Assembly: GCA_029582155.1 (NCBI GenBank) | Contig: CM055894.1 | Location: forward strand, 28,495,207-28,559,206 | Reading direction: 5' to 3' | From: Panopea generosa | Taxonomy: Eukaryota; Mollusca; Bivalvia; Adapedonta; Hiatellidae | DNA: 64,000 nt | In this document: piece by piece, positions 60,901 through 63,529 of the stretch | Position numbering within the stretch: the stretch's first letter is position 1 | How the letters are laid out: every line of letters begins with the position of its first letter | Notes under the pieces: generated by a model | Seen by the model: only the letters and a program-made list of their open reading frames with translations | Databases searched by the model: none | Told to the model about the DNA's origin: nothing | Position numbers and translations under genes: made by a program

Positions 60901-63149
60901 CTTCGTTTATCTTTCTTGTCACATCTATATTTAATACAATACCTATACTATTTAAAGGTTTTAAGTACATATCAATTTAATAAGCAAATGTGTAATGGAA
61001 TTTCTACTGTATGAGTTATTACACTACACCATTTACAGTATATTCGGTTGCTATACGAAAGTTAATATTTTACAAAGCAGTACATTTTATTTAAATGTAC
61101 CAACCCAACCGTTTGATGGTCAGTCATTGCCAGAATGACAGATGGAATTCTGATTGGGACTTTCAGAACGAATTGTGAAGTATTTAAAGATATTCTGGTT
61201 GGTTCTTCCTTTATGAATTGTGATGTCAAAGATAAACGTTTGTGTACTAACATGAAATTACAAATGTCGTCTGTAGTGTATATGATCAATGTAAATCAGT
61301 TGCTGAGTAAAGCAAATGTCTGTGCAGCATTGAAGTCACAAAAGCCTACGTTATCAATTCTTATTGTAGTTTTATATTATAAGAAAAGAATCAATTCAAA
61401 CGCATGGATAAAGGGGTTGTCAAAAGATACGTTTTCGTTGAAGTTTCTCTTACATTTATTTCTCCGTCAATTGATCACATCATTTAAGCTCTGGCTTATG
61501 CGTCAGACGAGAGAATTTGAAAAAATAAAACCCATATCAATGTACATCTCAATTCAGATATTTCTATTAATATATACATTTAGTAGTATGGGTAAAAAAA
61601 CTATTTGATAGGTCACCGGTGAGTACGAAGGTCTGTATTACTTAGTGTGGTTTATACATATATAAACCGTACCTATCGTGTGTAACTATGTTGCAGTTCC
61701 AGCACGGTTTGATGCAGCACAGAAAAACTACACAGTGTTACGAGGACATAACGTAACTTTGGACTGTCAAGCTATCGGTGACAAAGCTCTGTCCGTGTCC
61801 TGGAACTACAACAACAAAACGGTTGGAAGTGGAAATGTTGGAAGGTAAGATTACGACTGTAGTGATTTATAATAAAGAGTTTCGATCTGTATTGATAGTT
61901 GGTGTATATTCTTTAAGGATGTGAAAGAAATGCCGATCTCATGTTTTATTTATATCTAAATATAGAATGAAAAGTCAATATATCCTATTGCATAAACGTC
62001 CTAACTTTAAGTCGATTACCACCAAAAACAGAAAATGAGCACTATCTGCCTTCTCGCTCTTGTATCAACAGCAAGCGTGCAATTATTTACATGTGCGTCA
62101 TTAGAGACGTGTTTAAACCATGTGACTTTGATCGTAAAATATAGATCTATTTATAAAATGCTTACCCTAATATGAAACAATTTTATTAAAATACAAGTTA
62201 AAGGTTGATAGTACATAAACTTGATGACTCTACCAAATAGGAGTGAAGCTACTGACTCTTTGTGTTTTATAATTAGCATTATATTAACTGACTTATTTGA
62301 TACCAAACGATCGCATTGCCTTTCTAATTGTATTTCTTTACCAATCAAGCCGTCACACAGTCACCGTGCAGAGTACAAAACGCGGGAAACTTTCGCAGTT
62401 GACTCTACGCCCAGCTCAACGAGAAGATACCGGACTTTATACTTGTTTTGCTAAAAATGCATATGGTTTCGATTCTATGTCAATGTGGCTGACAGTGTTA
62501 GGTATAACGGATTTACATTTTTCAATTGTTGTTGTATTTTTTCTTAGTCTTAATAATCAATGTTTAATATTGTTTCAAACTTATATAGCATTTTTTCATA
62601 CACCGCAGCATGACGAGAAGACAAAGCAGTCATGTGAATAAAACTGCTCGACCATATATGTATATAATTAAGATTTCTGTTGGACTTAATCTTGGTGTTT
62701 TTTTAGTTCAATAGTTATTATTTTGTTTAATCTAAGCCTTCCATTTAGAAATATAATTACATTCAATTATTTTACACACTTATCAACATATGTAAAAGTA
62801 TGCAACAATATATTTTGTTATATGACTTTATTTGTGTTGTAAATAAATAAAATATTTAATCACAAAAATAAATCATATCCAAAGATTAATTTACTTTTAA
62901 AGCTATAGCATGGTTACGATATTATCTAACATATTATTTAAATACACAAGTTTCGTGTAAGCTTAAAACGAATATTATACATTAACAAATACAATTAATT
63001 AACTTTATTTTCTTCAGAGCCTCCTGACCCTCCGGCAAATCTGACAATTTTAGAAATTCAAAGTCGCTTTGTGGTTCTGAGTTGGTCAAGACCGTTTGAT
63101 GGCAACTCTCCACTCGTCAACTACGTCATAGAATATCAGAACATTGAAG
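46..63149 (+). CDS. Dscam: Dscam-family cell adhesion molecule, N-terminal ectodomain (17 exons, 3' incomplete)
   Basis: Exons joined in phase: 46-124, 24039-24202, 24832-24997, 39822-39980, 41233-41379, 43075-43365, 45905-46174, 46776-47072, 56774-56884, 57331-57486, 58634-58788, 59083-59209, 59757-59876, 60465-60644, 61697-61844, 62350-62501, 63018-63149. They sum to 951 codons plus 1 nt with no internal stop. Order: signal peptide (residues 1-26), Ig1 (~38-136), Ig2 (137-238), Ig3 (239-335), Ig4 (336-425), Ig5 (426-525), Ig6 (525-613), Ig7 (614-707), Ig8 (708-808), Ig9 (808-908), FN3-1 (from 908). Nine Ig domains followed directly by FN3 is the Dscam order, and each domain resembles its counterpart, for example GPIFLSEP in Ig1, GDVVSYVNIS in Ig5, VPPRW in Ig8 and PFDGNSP in FN3-1. 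Known members are homophilic surface receptors for axon guidance and self-avoidance. By family standard, one more Ig, five more FN3 domains, a membrane span and a cytoplasmic tail should lie downstream. I cannot tell DSCAM from DSCAML1 or Dscam2-like paralogues. Splice sites are called by eye. Confidence 0.93.
125..2328. other. Intron 1, first stretch: no gene seen
   Basis: AT-rich non-coding sequence. Two short dispersed matches were noticed. The stretch 1263-1310 resembles 2598-2645, next to the GGCT microsatellite. The stretch 2122-2163 resembles 5194-5235, sharing the core GATAAATTACATTACACGAC. Otherwise nothing supported. Confidence 0.5.
2329..2586. repeat. Compound microsatellite (CCGA)n then (GGCT)n
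   Basis: Perfect GACC/CCGA tetramers run from 2329 to 2390. An imperfect GGCT/GGCA tract runs from about 2401 to 2586. The tracts make open frames on both strands (runs of TDRP, AGWL, ASQP) that are artefacts of a period not divisible by three. Confidence 0.97.
2587..3838. other. Intron 1: no feature seen
   Basis: AT-rich sequence. Apart from the short stretch 2598-2645 shared with 1263-1310, I see no gene, RNA or repeat that I can support. Confidence 0.4.
3839..4032 (+). mobile_element. tRNA-derived SINE, family C (copy 1)
   Basis: The head GGGGCGGTAGTGTAATG...GGTTCGAGCCC resembles a tRNA with a B box. A body containing CCCAGGACGCGGACCCGAGAG and a tail AGTATAAACTAAAT follow. It matches the copy at 20058-20252 over its length. 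The body and tail also resemble family B, whose head differs. Confidence 0.7.
4049..4346 (+). mobile_element. tRNA-derived SINE, family A (full-length copy)
   Basis: The head has an A box (TTAGCTCAGTCGG) and a B box (GAGTTCAAATTC). The body is shared with copies at 50452-50733, 7617-7882 (minus) and 41537-41656 (3' half). Conserved marks are GTGCTCGAGTACTGGTTAAC, the end motif GCTAAATATTCA and a CAATTAGTCAA tail. It follows family C copy 1 directly. Confidence 0.8.
4420..4870. repeat. Degenerate AT-rich repeats with AACAATATTATGATA motif
   Basis: Variants of AACAATA-TATGATA recur near 4433, 4612, 4672, 4738 and 4823 at uneven spacing of about 60-80 bp. This suggests a decayed tandem array. 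Confidence 0.45.
4871..6220. other. Intron 1: no feature seen
   Basis: AT-rich sequence. The only item noted is 5194-5235, which matches 2122-2163. No gene or RNA signal. Confidence 0.4.
6221..6650. mobile_element. Foldback (long terminal inverted repeat) element, ~430 bp
   Basis: The two halves are reverse complements with mismatches. The left end GGACTTCGAAAACGTAAC pairs with the reverse complement of the right end, GGACATCGAAAACGTACC. The pairing continues inward through CACTTACATACAG, ATCTCTG, TTCATGACTGA and TATGCATTTT. Arms are about 190 bp around a short centre near 6430. No coding capacity, so a non-autonomous DNA transposon or MITE is the best reading. The superfamily is not determined. 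Confidence 0.75.
7165..7300 (+). repeat. Dispersed repeat F (copy 1)
   Basis: Resembles 42230-42365 through the shared string TGTCTCTTCTT...TGTATTGT and a GATG..GTGTC end. It lies directly upstream of a family B SINE. Confidence 0.45.
7305..7511 (+). mobile_element. tRNA-derived SINE, family B (copy 1)
   Basis: tRNA-like head with A-box-like AGTCCGGTGGTAGAGCATCG and B-box GATTCGATCC. The body contains GGTTCTACCCAGGAAGACTT, and the tail is AAATAAATAAGTTTAAACTA. It matches 40591-40796 closely. Confidence 0.8.
7617..7882 (-). mobile_element. tRNA-derived SINE, family A (reverse copy)
   Basis: Read on the minus strand it gives the family A head (GTCGGTAGCGCGTCTGACTA), the body, and GGAAACAGTGGTT...GTTAGCCCTC near its 3' end. 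It is about as long as the copies at 4049 and 50452, with more substitutions. Confidence 0.75.
8484..8670 (+). mobile_element. tRNA-derived SINE, family D (copy 1)
   Basis: The head GGCGGCCGAGTGGTCTAAGG has the look of a class II (Leu/Ser-type) tRNA 5' half. A degenerate B box and a body with GTACAATGGTTGTATTCAAG follow. A related sequence starts at 8796. The 3' end is uncertain. Confidence 0.5.
8796..9012 (+). mobile_element. tRNA-derived SINE, family D (copy 2)
   Basis: GATCGAATGGTCTACGGCGC then GGTCGCAAGTTCGATTC gives A- and B-box-like stretches. The body shares ACAATGGTT..ATTCA with the copy at 8484. Ends are uncertain. Confidence 0.5.
9769..9914 (+). mobile_element. Relative of the TTAA-flanked MITE at 47715-47909 (opposite orientation)
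   Basis: Starts GACACCTCTAATAT. It shares GGTGAATTATGTTTATA, ACTGAC-GAGTGGAAAACAG, an internal GTGCAGGAAG/CTTCCTGCAC-type hairpin and GGCCTT-TGTGATTGGT with the reverse complement of the 47.7-kb copy. Its termini are not preserved. Confidence 0.65.
9915..11540. other. Intron 1: only a microsatellite seen
   Basis: Contains a perfect (GTCT)n tract at 10369-10454. The rest is AT-rich sequence in which I see no gene. Confidence 0.45.
10369..10454. repeat. (GTCT)n microsatellite
   Basis: About 21 uninterrupted GTCT tetramers. A bare simple repeat in an intron. Confidence 0.98.
11541..11669. repeat. (TGCG)n microsatellite
   Basis: Imperfect for the first ~45 bp, then a perfect GTGC tetramer run. 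It generates long open frames on both strands (ACVR.., ARTH..) that should not be read as genes. Confidence 0.97.
12298..14874. repeat. 37-bp minisatellite array, ~70 units
   Basis: The unit is ACATGAAGTCAGCCGTTTGT followed by AACGTTAAGGCTTAGTT. About 2577 bp at 37 bp per unit gives roughly 70 copies. Three unit types alternate, differing after the AACGTTAA core: GGCTTAGTT, TGCTTAGTT and GGATTGGTG. Each unit holds the palindrome AACGTT. One unit near 14340 is shortened. No coding frame survives. Confidence 0.97.
14875..17149. other. Intron 1: no feature seen
   Basis: AT-rich. A short CA-rich tract lies at 15940-15980. No gene, RNA or clear repeat supported. Confidence 0.4.
17150..17700. repeat. 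Dispersed repeat with two ~170-bp internal tandem copies and a CGT microsatellite
   Basis: A (CGT)n stretch at 17192-17222 leads into GACACCTAGGTTAAACTTTT. The following ~170-bp unit is repeated: 17229-17398, then 17399-17580, then a partial third from 17578. Shared strings include CATTGGAT-TGAAT-AAACTT and GGCACA-TTATG. The layout suggests a repeat that is common elsewhere in the genome, but only these copies are visible here. Confidence 0.7.
17701..20057. other. Intron 1: no gene seen
   Basis: AT-rich. A small duplication of TATTGGGTTTGTGACAGTG occurs at 18373-18391 and 18420-18438. An open frame of 91 codons at 19772-20047 has no recognisable domain and is treated as chance. Confidence 0.4.
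20058..20252 (+). mobile_element. tRNA-derived SINE, family C (copy 2)
   Basis: Head GCGGGACAGTAGCGTAATGG with B box GGTTCGATCAC. Body with CTACCCAGGAAGAGGACTCG, tail TAAATTAGTATAAACCAAAT. Matches 3839-4032. Confidence 0.75.
20309..20470 (+). mobile_element. Possible tRNA-derived SINE, single copy
   Basis: AAGTGGTAGAGCGTCCGTCT and GGTTGTGGGTTCCTTTC look like the A and B regions of a tRNA-like head. No second copy in the window defines its length, so the ends are guesses. Confidence 0.4.
20471..23320. other. Intron 1: no feature seen
   Basis: AT-rich sequence without gene, RNA or repeat evidence that I can support. Confidence 0.4.
23321..23545 (+). repeat. Dispersed repeat G (copy 1), upstream of the Ig1 exons
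   Basis: Matches 25023-25242 in the same orientation: TAGTCTATA-AACG, TTGGGTCCGTT, TGATTGGTCAGTTG, TTTAGTAAGCGT, CCCTGCTTTTCCATTGG and CCTGATT. The pair brackets exons 2 and 3. Confidence 0.75.
24039..24202 (+). CDS. Dscam: Dscam-like exon 2: Ig1, first half
   Basis: Acceptor TTTTAATTGCAG|GT, phase 1 in, phase 0 out, donor GAG|GTAATT. Encodes residues 27-81. GPIFLSEPPSSIV matches the start of Dscam Ig1, with the B-strand cysteine in LIPCGVYGNP and the core tryptophan in VVSWING. The ~10 residues before GPIF link to the signal peptide. Confidence 0.92.
24203..24831. other. Intron 2 (phase 0, inside Ig1)
   Basis: 629 bp, AT-rich, no further feature seen. It interrupts Ig1 between the C-strand and the second half. 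Confidence 0.6.
24832..24997 (+). CDS. Dscam: Dscam-like exon 3: Ig1, second half
   Basis: Acceptor ATTTAAG|GTT, phase 0 in, phase 1 out, donor GCAG|GTTTGT. Encodes residues 82-136. The F-strand cysteine sits in TQVYRCVAENVIGRVISR, close to the Dscam Ig1 pattern (Tyr-x-Cys, Ala, Asn, Gly, Ile-Ser-Arg). Confidence 0.92.
25023..25242 (+). repeat. Dispersed repeat G (copy 2), downstream of the Ig1 exons
   Basis: Direct copy of 23321-23545 with moderate divergence. It begins 25 bp after the exon 3 donor. Confidence 0.75.
25320..26395. repeat. Degenerate tandem repeats with GCATTGAATGGCAAGTTTCTGG core
   Basis: Variants of GAATGGCAAGTTTCTGGTAG recur about 15 times at irregular spacing of roughly 50-80 bp, usually followed by an A-rich stretch and TATTTCTTTGCATTG. 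Several open frames on both strands come from this unit and are not genes. Confidence 0.85.
26396..28245. other. Intron 3: microsatellite only
   Basis: A short GGTA tract lies at 26717-26746. The rest is AT-rich with no gene seen. Confidence 0.4.
28249..28490. repeat. 36-bp tandem repeat, ~6 units
   Basis: Unit ATGCTAGGCCTTTGACGAAT followed by ACTATGTGATGTTTTC, repeated with increasing divergence toward the 3' end. Confidence 0.9.
28535..28652. repeat. (ATT)n microsatellite
   Basis: Imperfect ATT trimers to about 28590, then a perfect run to about 28650. Confidence 0.95.
28653..29516. other. Intron 3: no feature seen
   Basis: AT-rich sequence between the ATT tract and the 44-bp array. Nothing supported. 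Confidence 0.4.
29517..34460. repeat. 44-bp minisatellite array, two subfamilies, ~112 units
   Basis: From 29517 to about 32350 the unit is TTTGTAGTACGGCTGTCATT then TAACTATATTATACGATATTATAG. From about 32400 to 34460 it is GTTTGTAGTACGATTGTAAA then TCACCGATATTATATGGTGTAATG. Both are 44 bp and alignable, so the array holds two diverged blocks. The first block shows higher-order structure with offsets of 240 bp (30660, 30900, 31140) and 656 bp (30841 to 31497). The second block is more degenerate. Confidence 0.97.
34461..37430. other. Intron 3: no gene seen
   Basis: AT-rich. A GTGC/GTGT-rich tract lies near 36105-36290, and a (TTA)n tract at 36886-36928. A 106-codon minus-strand open frame over 36200-36520 has no recognisable domain and overlaps the GT-rich tract. 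Confidence 0.4.
36886..36928. repeat. (TTA)n microsatellite
   Basis: A perfect trimer run of about 14 units. On the minus strand it reads as poly-Asn, an artefact. Confidence 0.95.
37440..37870. repeat. Degenerate tandem repeats with GTTTGAAAC motif, ending in a hairpin
   Basis: Phrases such as TTTGAAAC-GTTCTCAAACA and GTGCTGGAACTTG recur about every 90 bp. At the 3' end, 37819-37833 and 37851-37865 form a perfect 15-bp inverted repeat with a 17-nt loop. Confidence 0.7.
37871..39368. other. Intron 3: simple repeats only
   Basis: An interrupted ATT/AGT trimer tract lies at 38200-38343 and a G-rich run at 38895-38917. No gene supported. Confidence 0.4.
39369..39821 (+). repeat. ~75-bp tandem units carrying copies of the exon 4 splice acceptor
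   Basis: About six units precede the one that is spliced. Each contains a T-rich tract, a (lost or kept) AG, TAATTGTGGAGAAGTTAGAA and GGTTCAGTGT. TAATT starts at 39447, 39526, 39672, 39747 and 39822, with a weak unit near 39600 and another near 39371. The last two spacings are exactly 75 bp. The AG is intact at 39445-39446, 39524-39525, 39745-39746 and 39820-39821, but is lost (CTG) before 39672. Confidence 0.9.
39822..39980 (+). CDS. Dscam: Dscam-like exon 4: Ig2, first half
   Basis: Acceptor TTTCTATTTCTAG|TA, phase 1 on both sides, donor TCAG|GTGTGT. Encodes residues 137-189: an RFSVNLVDVWVMRRGTAVF start typical of Dscam Ig2, B-strand cysteine in FTCEINPP, core tryptophan in VTSWTKG. Its position corresponds to the Ig2 half that is hypervariable (exon 4) in insect Dscam1. 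Only one copy is seen here. An in-frame alternative acceptor lies 75 bp upstream. Confidence 0.9.
40591..40796 (+). mobile_element. tRNA-derived SINE, family B (copy 2, intact target-site duplication)
   Basis: Head GGTCCAGTGGTAGAGCACCG with B box GGTTCGATCC. Same body and AAATAAGTTTAAACTA tail as 7305-7511. It is flanked by a perfect 12-bp direct repeat TCTGTCTTGTAG at 40579-40590 and 40797-40808, the target-site duplication of LINE-mediated insertion. Confidence 0.92.
40883..41104. mobile_element. Small foldback element, ~220 bp
   Basis: GGTTCATCCAAA...GATTTGAGAGATTTT on the left pairs with AAAAATCTCTCAAATC...TTTGGATGAAA on the right. Arms are about 50 bp with gaps. Probably a MITE; termini and target site are uncertain. 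Confidence 0.5.
41233..41379 (+). CDS. Dscam: Dscam-like exon 5: Ig2, second half
   Basis: Acceptor TTGTTTACGCAG|GA, phase 1 on both sides, donor CATG|GTATAC. Encodes residues 190-238. PDGELLIRDVRDED is the conserved E-strand region of Dscam Ig2, and the F-strand cysteine is in NFMCTASS. The G-strand reads QAKLVI. Confidence 0.92.
41537..41656 (+). mobile_element. SINE family A, 3' half only
   Basis: Begins GTTGTGCTCGAGTACTGGTT and ends GCTAAATATTCAATCAATCA. It equals the last ~120 bp of the copies at 4049 and 50452 and lacks the tRNA-like head, as expected for a 5'-truncated insertion. Confidence 0.8.
42230..42365 (+). repeat. Dispersed repeat F (copy 2)
   Basis: Shares GGTGTCTCTTCTT...TGTATGTATTGTA with 7165-7300. 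A weak tRNA-like start lies just upstream near 42190. Confidence 0.45.
43075..43365 (+). CDS. Dscam: Dscam-like exon 6: Ig3 (whole domain)
   Basis: Acceptor TTCCATTGCAG|AT, phase 1 on both sides, donor AAAG|GTATGA. Encodes residues 239-335 with PSIEDHSF, cysteines in ELPCVSDG and YRCNATNQ, and the tryptophan in YRWYKD. A second GCAG at 43071-43074 is the one used. The earlier GCAG at 43041-43044 would create an immediate in-frame TAG. Insect Dscam1 splits Ig3 here; this gene does not. Confidence 0.93.
43366..45904. other. Intron 6 (phase 1)
   Basis: 2539 bp of AT-rich sequence with no gene, RNA or clear repeat seen. Confidence 0.55.
45905..46174 (+). CDS. Dscam: Dscam-like exon 7: Ig4 (whole domain)
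   Basis: Acceptor TTGTTTACAG|CA, phase 1 on both sides, donor GGTG|GTAAGT. Encodes residues 336-425. LSATISPPTQVIDSGQSA matches Dscam Ig4. Cysteines lie in FNCSVFGNP and YQCFLMGN, and the tryptophan in VEWYKDG. Confidence 0.94.
46175..46775. other. Intron 7 (phase 1)
   Basis: 601 bp, AT-rich, nothing further seen. Confidence 0.6.
46776..47072 (+). CDS. Dscam: Dscam-like exon 8: Ig5 (whole domain)
   Basis: Acceptor AAATTTATCAG|CC, phase 1 on both sides, donor TATG|GTAAGA. Encodes residues 426-525. SIRCIAAGNPTPSMTWLLDG, GDVVSYVNISSV, DGGEYVCIAN and ARLNVYG are the Dscam Ig5 signature strings, which makes this one of the most diagnostic exons. Confidence 0.95.
47351..47559. repeat. ~113-bp tandem duplication
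   Basis: Two copies share TCGTTTATT, GATATTTTGATAAATGA, AATTTTGAAA and ACCATGCACACACTGCTTG, offset by 112-114 bp. Confidence 0.85.
47715..47909. mobile_element. piggyBac-like MITE with TTAA target duplication
   Basis: TTAA at 47711-47714 and 47910-47913 flank a 195-bp element with ends CCCTTACACG and, on the opposite strand, CCCTTTACTT. CCCT ends and TTAA duplication are the known piggyBac pattern. The interior has a hairpin (GTGCAGGAAGAG...TTGCTGCAC) and no coding frame. A relative lies at 9769-9914 in the other orientation. Confidence 0.75.
49111..49146. other. C-rich tract, G-quadruplex potential on the minus strand
   Basis: Five runs of four to six C are separated by one to four bases, inside the left arm of the 39-bp array. 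On the minus strand this meets the usual G4 motif. Confidence 0.6.
50452..50733 (+). mobile_element. tRNA-derived SINE, family A (nested in the TTAA element)
   Basis: Head CCCGATTAGCTCAGTCAGTT with B box GAGTTTGAATCCCC. The full body ends GATGCTTAATATTCAGTCAA. It is a later insertion into the 2955-bp element. Confidence 0.8.
51923..52183 (-). pseudogene. Remnant resembling the P2X7 C-terminal 'ballast' (zinc-binding) domain
   Basis: On the minus strand an ATG at 52183 opens a frame of 86 codons, interrupted once by TAG at 52085-52087 and ending TAA at 51923. The part before the TAG reads YNFEPEFSEAELNELENER. The part after it has the cysteine pattern FCSCKNC...TCCRCND. An acidic EPE-(Y/F)-(S/T)-xxEL segment followed by a C-x-C-x-x-C and C-C-x-x-C cluster is the layout I know from the P2X7 cytoplasmic ballast domain and its non-P2X relatives in invertebrates. 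A later minus-strand frame (51316-51074, with NVYRHIA and LPKCAYC) might continue it. One stop and no clear continuation suggest decay. The assignment is by eye only. Confidence 0.45.
53966..56773. other. Intron 8, last stretch
   Basis: AT-rich. It contains a degenerate ~21-bp repeat (TTGATATGATATATGTATTTAC) at 55180-55535. No gene seen. Confidence 0.5.
55180..55535. repeat. ~21-bp AT-rich tandem repeat
   Basis: About a dozen variants of TTGATATGATATATGTATTTAC. The centre (55310-55440) is cleanest and the flanks are degenerate. Confidence 0.8.
56774..56884 (+). CDS. Dscam: Dscam-like exon 9: Ig6, first half
   Basis: Acceptor TTTATTTCCAG|GA, phase 1 on both sides, donor AGAG|GTAAAT. Encodes residues 525-561. 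GIPFIKVM at the start, the cysteine in IKCYVTGYPIDKITWF and the tryptophan are all typical of Dscam Ig6 (GYPID is conserved). Confidence 0.93.
56885..57330. other. Intron 9 (phase 1, inside Ig6)
   Basis: 446 bp, AT-rich, nothing further seen. Confidence 0.6.
57331..57486 (+). CDS. Dscam: Dscam-like exon 10: Ig6, second half
   Basis: Acceptor TTATATTGTCAG|AT, phase 1 on both sides, donor TTAG|GTAAGC. Encodes residues 562-613. RQLPLNHLQRVVNGTLTILK matches the PINR-QKV--NGTL-I region of Dscam Ig6. The F-strand cysteine lies in AGKYTCSAVNSGEQG. Confidence 0.93.
57487..58633. other. Intron 10 (phase 1)
   Basis: 1147 bp. Weak, degenerate repeats of a GTCTTCAACA-like phrase occur between 57770 and 58060. 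A 105-codon minus-strand frame at 58093-58410 has no recognisable domain. Confidence 0.45.
58634..58788 (+). CDS. Dscam: Dscam-like exon 11: Ig7, first half
   Basis: Acceptor AATATATTCCAG|AA, phase 1 in, phase 0 out, donor GAG|GTTCAA (weak). Encodes residues 614-665. PPVIDSFRIPPRKQGDRV, the cysteine in TLSCAVSSGDLPIYINW and the tryptophan match Ig7. This is the domain encoded by the exon 9 cluster in insect Dscam1; only a single version is seen. Confidence 0.92.
59083..59209 (+). CDS. Dscam: Dscam-like exon 12: Ig7, second half
   Basis: Acceptor TATATTTATAG|CCT, phase 0 in, phase 1 out, donor GATG|GTAAGA. Encodes residues 666-707. SSLLKIGDVSPMHDGNYTCHA matches the SSL-I-NLS-MHNGNYTC-A pattern of Dscam Ig7. 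Confidence 0.94.
59210..59756. other. Intron 12 (phase 1)
   Basis: 547 bp, AT-rich, nothing further seen. Confidence 0.6.
59757..59876 (+). CDS. Dscam: Dscam-like exon 13: Ig8, first half
   Basis: Acceptor TTTGTTAAAG|TT, phase 1 on both sides, donor ACTG|GTAGGC. Encodes residues 708-747. VPPRWVVEPEDTSV is the hallmark start of Dscam Ig8. The cysteine lies in FLDCMAAGIPDPKISW. Confidence 0.94.
59877..60464. other. Intron 13 (phase 1, inside Ig8)
   Basis: 588 bp. A C-rich tract at 59996-60023 (CCCC-GCCCC-T-CCCCC-A-CCCCC) could form a minus-strand G-quadruplex. Nothing else seen. Confidence 0.5.
60465..60644 (+). CDS. Dscam: Dscam-like exon 14: Ig8, second half
   Basis: Acceptor CTTATGTTTAG|GT, phase 1 on both sides, donor CATG|GTAGGT. 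Encodes residues 748-807. VYENGTLEINQATEADDGNY and LCRADNNIGHGIS match the EEGTLHV..YLCEA-N-IGSGLS pattern of Ig8. Confidence 0.94.
60645..61696. other. Intron 14 (phase 1)
   Basis: 1052 bp. It holds an unexpectedly long open frame of 157 codons (61135-61608, + strand) with no recognisable domain, treated under findings. No splice signals suggest that it is an exon of this gene. Confidence 0.45.
61697..61844 (+). CDS. Dscam: Dscam-like exon 15: Ig9, first half
   Basis: Acceptor CTATGTTGCAG|TT, phase 1 in, phase 2 out, donor GGAAG|GTAAGA. Encodes residues 808-856. VPARFDAAQKNYTVLRGHNV, the cysteine in TLDCQAIGDKAL and VSWNYNNK match Dscam Ig9 (the family often has GILWNMNN). Three N-glycosylation sequons (NYT, NVT, NKT). 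Confidence 0.92.
61845..62349. other. Intron 15 (phase 2, inside Ig9)
   Basis: 505 bp, AT-rich, ending in a pyrimidine-rich tract before the exon 16 acceptor. Nothing further seen. Confidence 0.6.
62350..62501 (+). CDS. Dscam: Dscam-like exon 16: Ig9, second half
   Basis: Acceptor TTTACCAATCAAG|C, chosen because it restores phase 2 and reads SRHTVTVQST. Phase 1 out, donor TTAG|GTATAA. Encodes residues 857-907. LTLRPAQREDTGLYTCFAKN and AYGFDSMSM fit the SLSI...DSALFTC-A-NAFGSD pattern of Dscam Ig9. The acceptor is the least certain one in the model. Confidence 0.88.
62502..63017. other. Intron 16 (phase 1)
   Basis: 516 bp, strongly AT-rich, nothing further seen. Confidence 0.6.
63018..63149 (+). 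CDS. Dscam: Dscam-like exon 17: FN3-1, first half
   Basis: Acceptor TTATTTTCTTCAG|AG, phase 1 on both sides, donor GAAG|GTAGTA. Encodes residues 908-951. EPPDPPANLTI opens an FN3 domain. The B-strand tryptophan lies in VVLSWSRPFDGNSPLVNY, and VIEYQN follows, as in Dscam FN3-1. The rest of the gene lies beyond the window. Confidence 0.94.
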
Positions 63150-63529
63150 GTAGTAGTAACAATTAACTGTGATGTACGATGTTTTTTGTTTTTTTTGTGA
63201 TATGCTTTAAAATTATTTTAAAATCTCGCAAAGGGATGAAAAAAAAACCTTTAACAATGGATGCATTGAAATTGTTACATTGTGACTAGTAATTATTATA
63301 CAATTTATGTAAAAGTTATTATTGTGCATTGTTAGAACGACACACAAGATTCATAAACGCATTATATAACAAATCGGCAGTAGCAATGCCATAATATCAG
63401 TAACGCAAATATTGAAAAAGTTAAAGATTTTTTATCTAAAAAAATGTGAAAGGTTCGATAAAATACGCCATAAAAGGATCTTGCTGCCCCTACTTCATAT
63501 AATGTTTGTTCCCTATGAATTGTTAGCTT

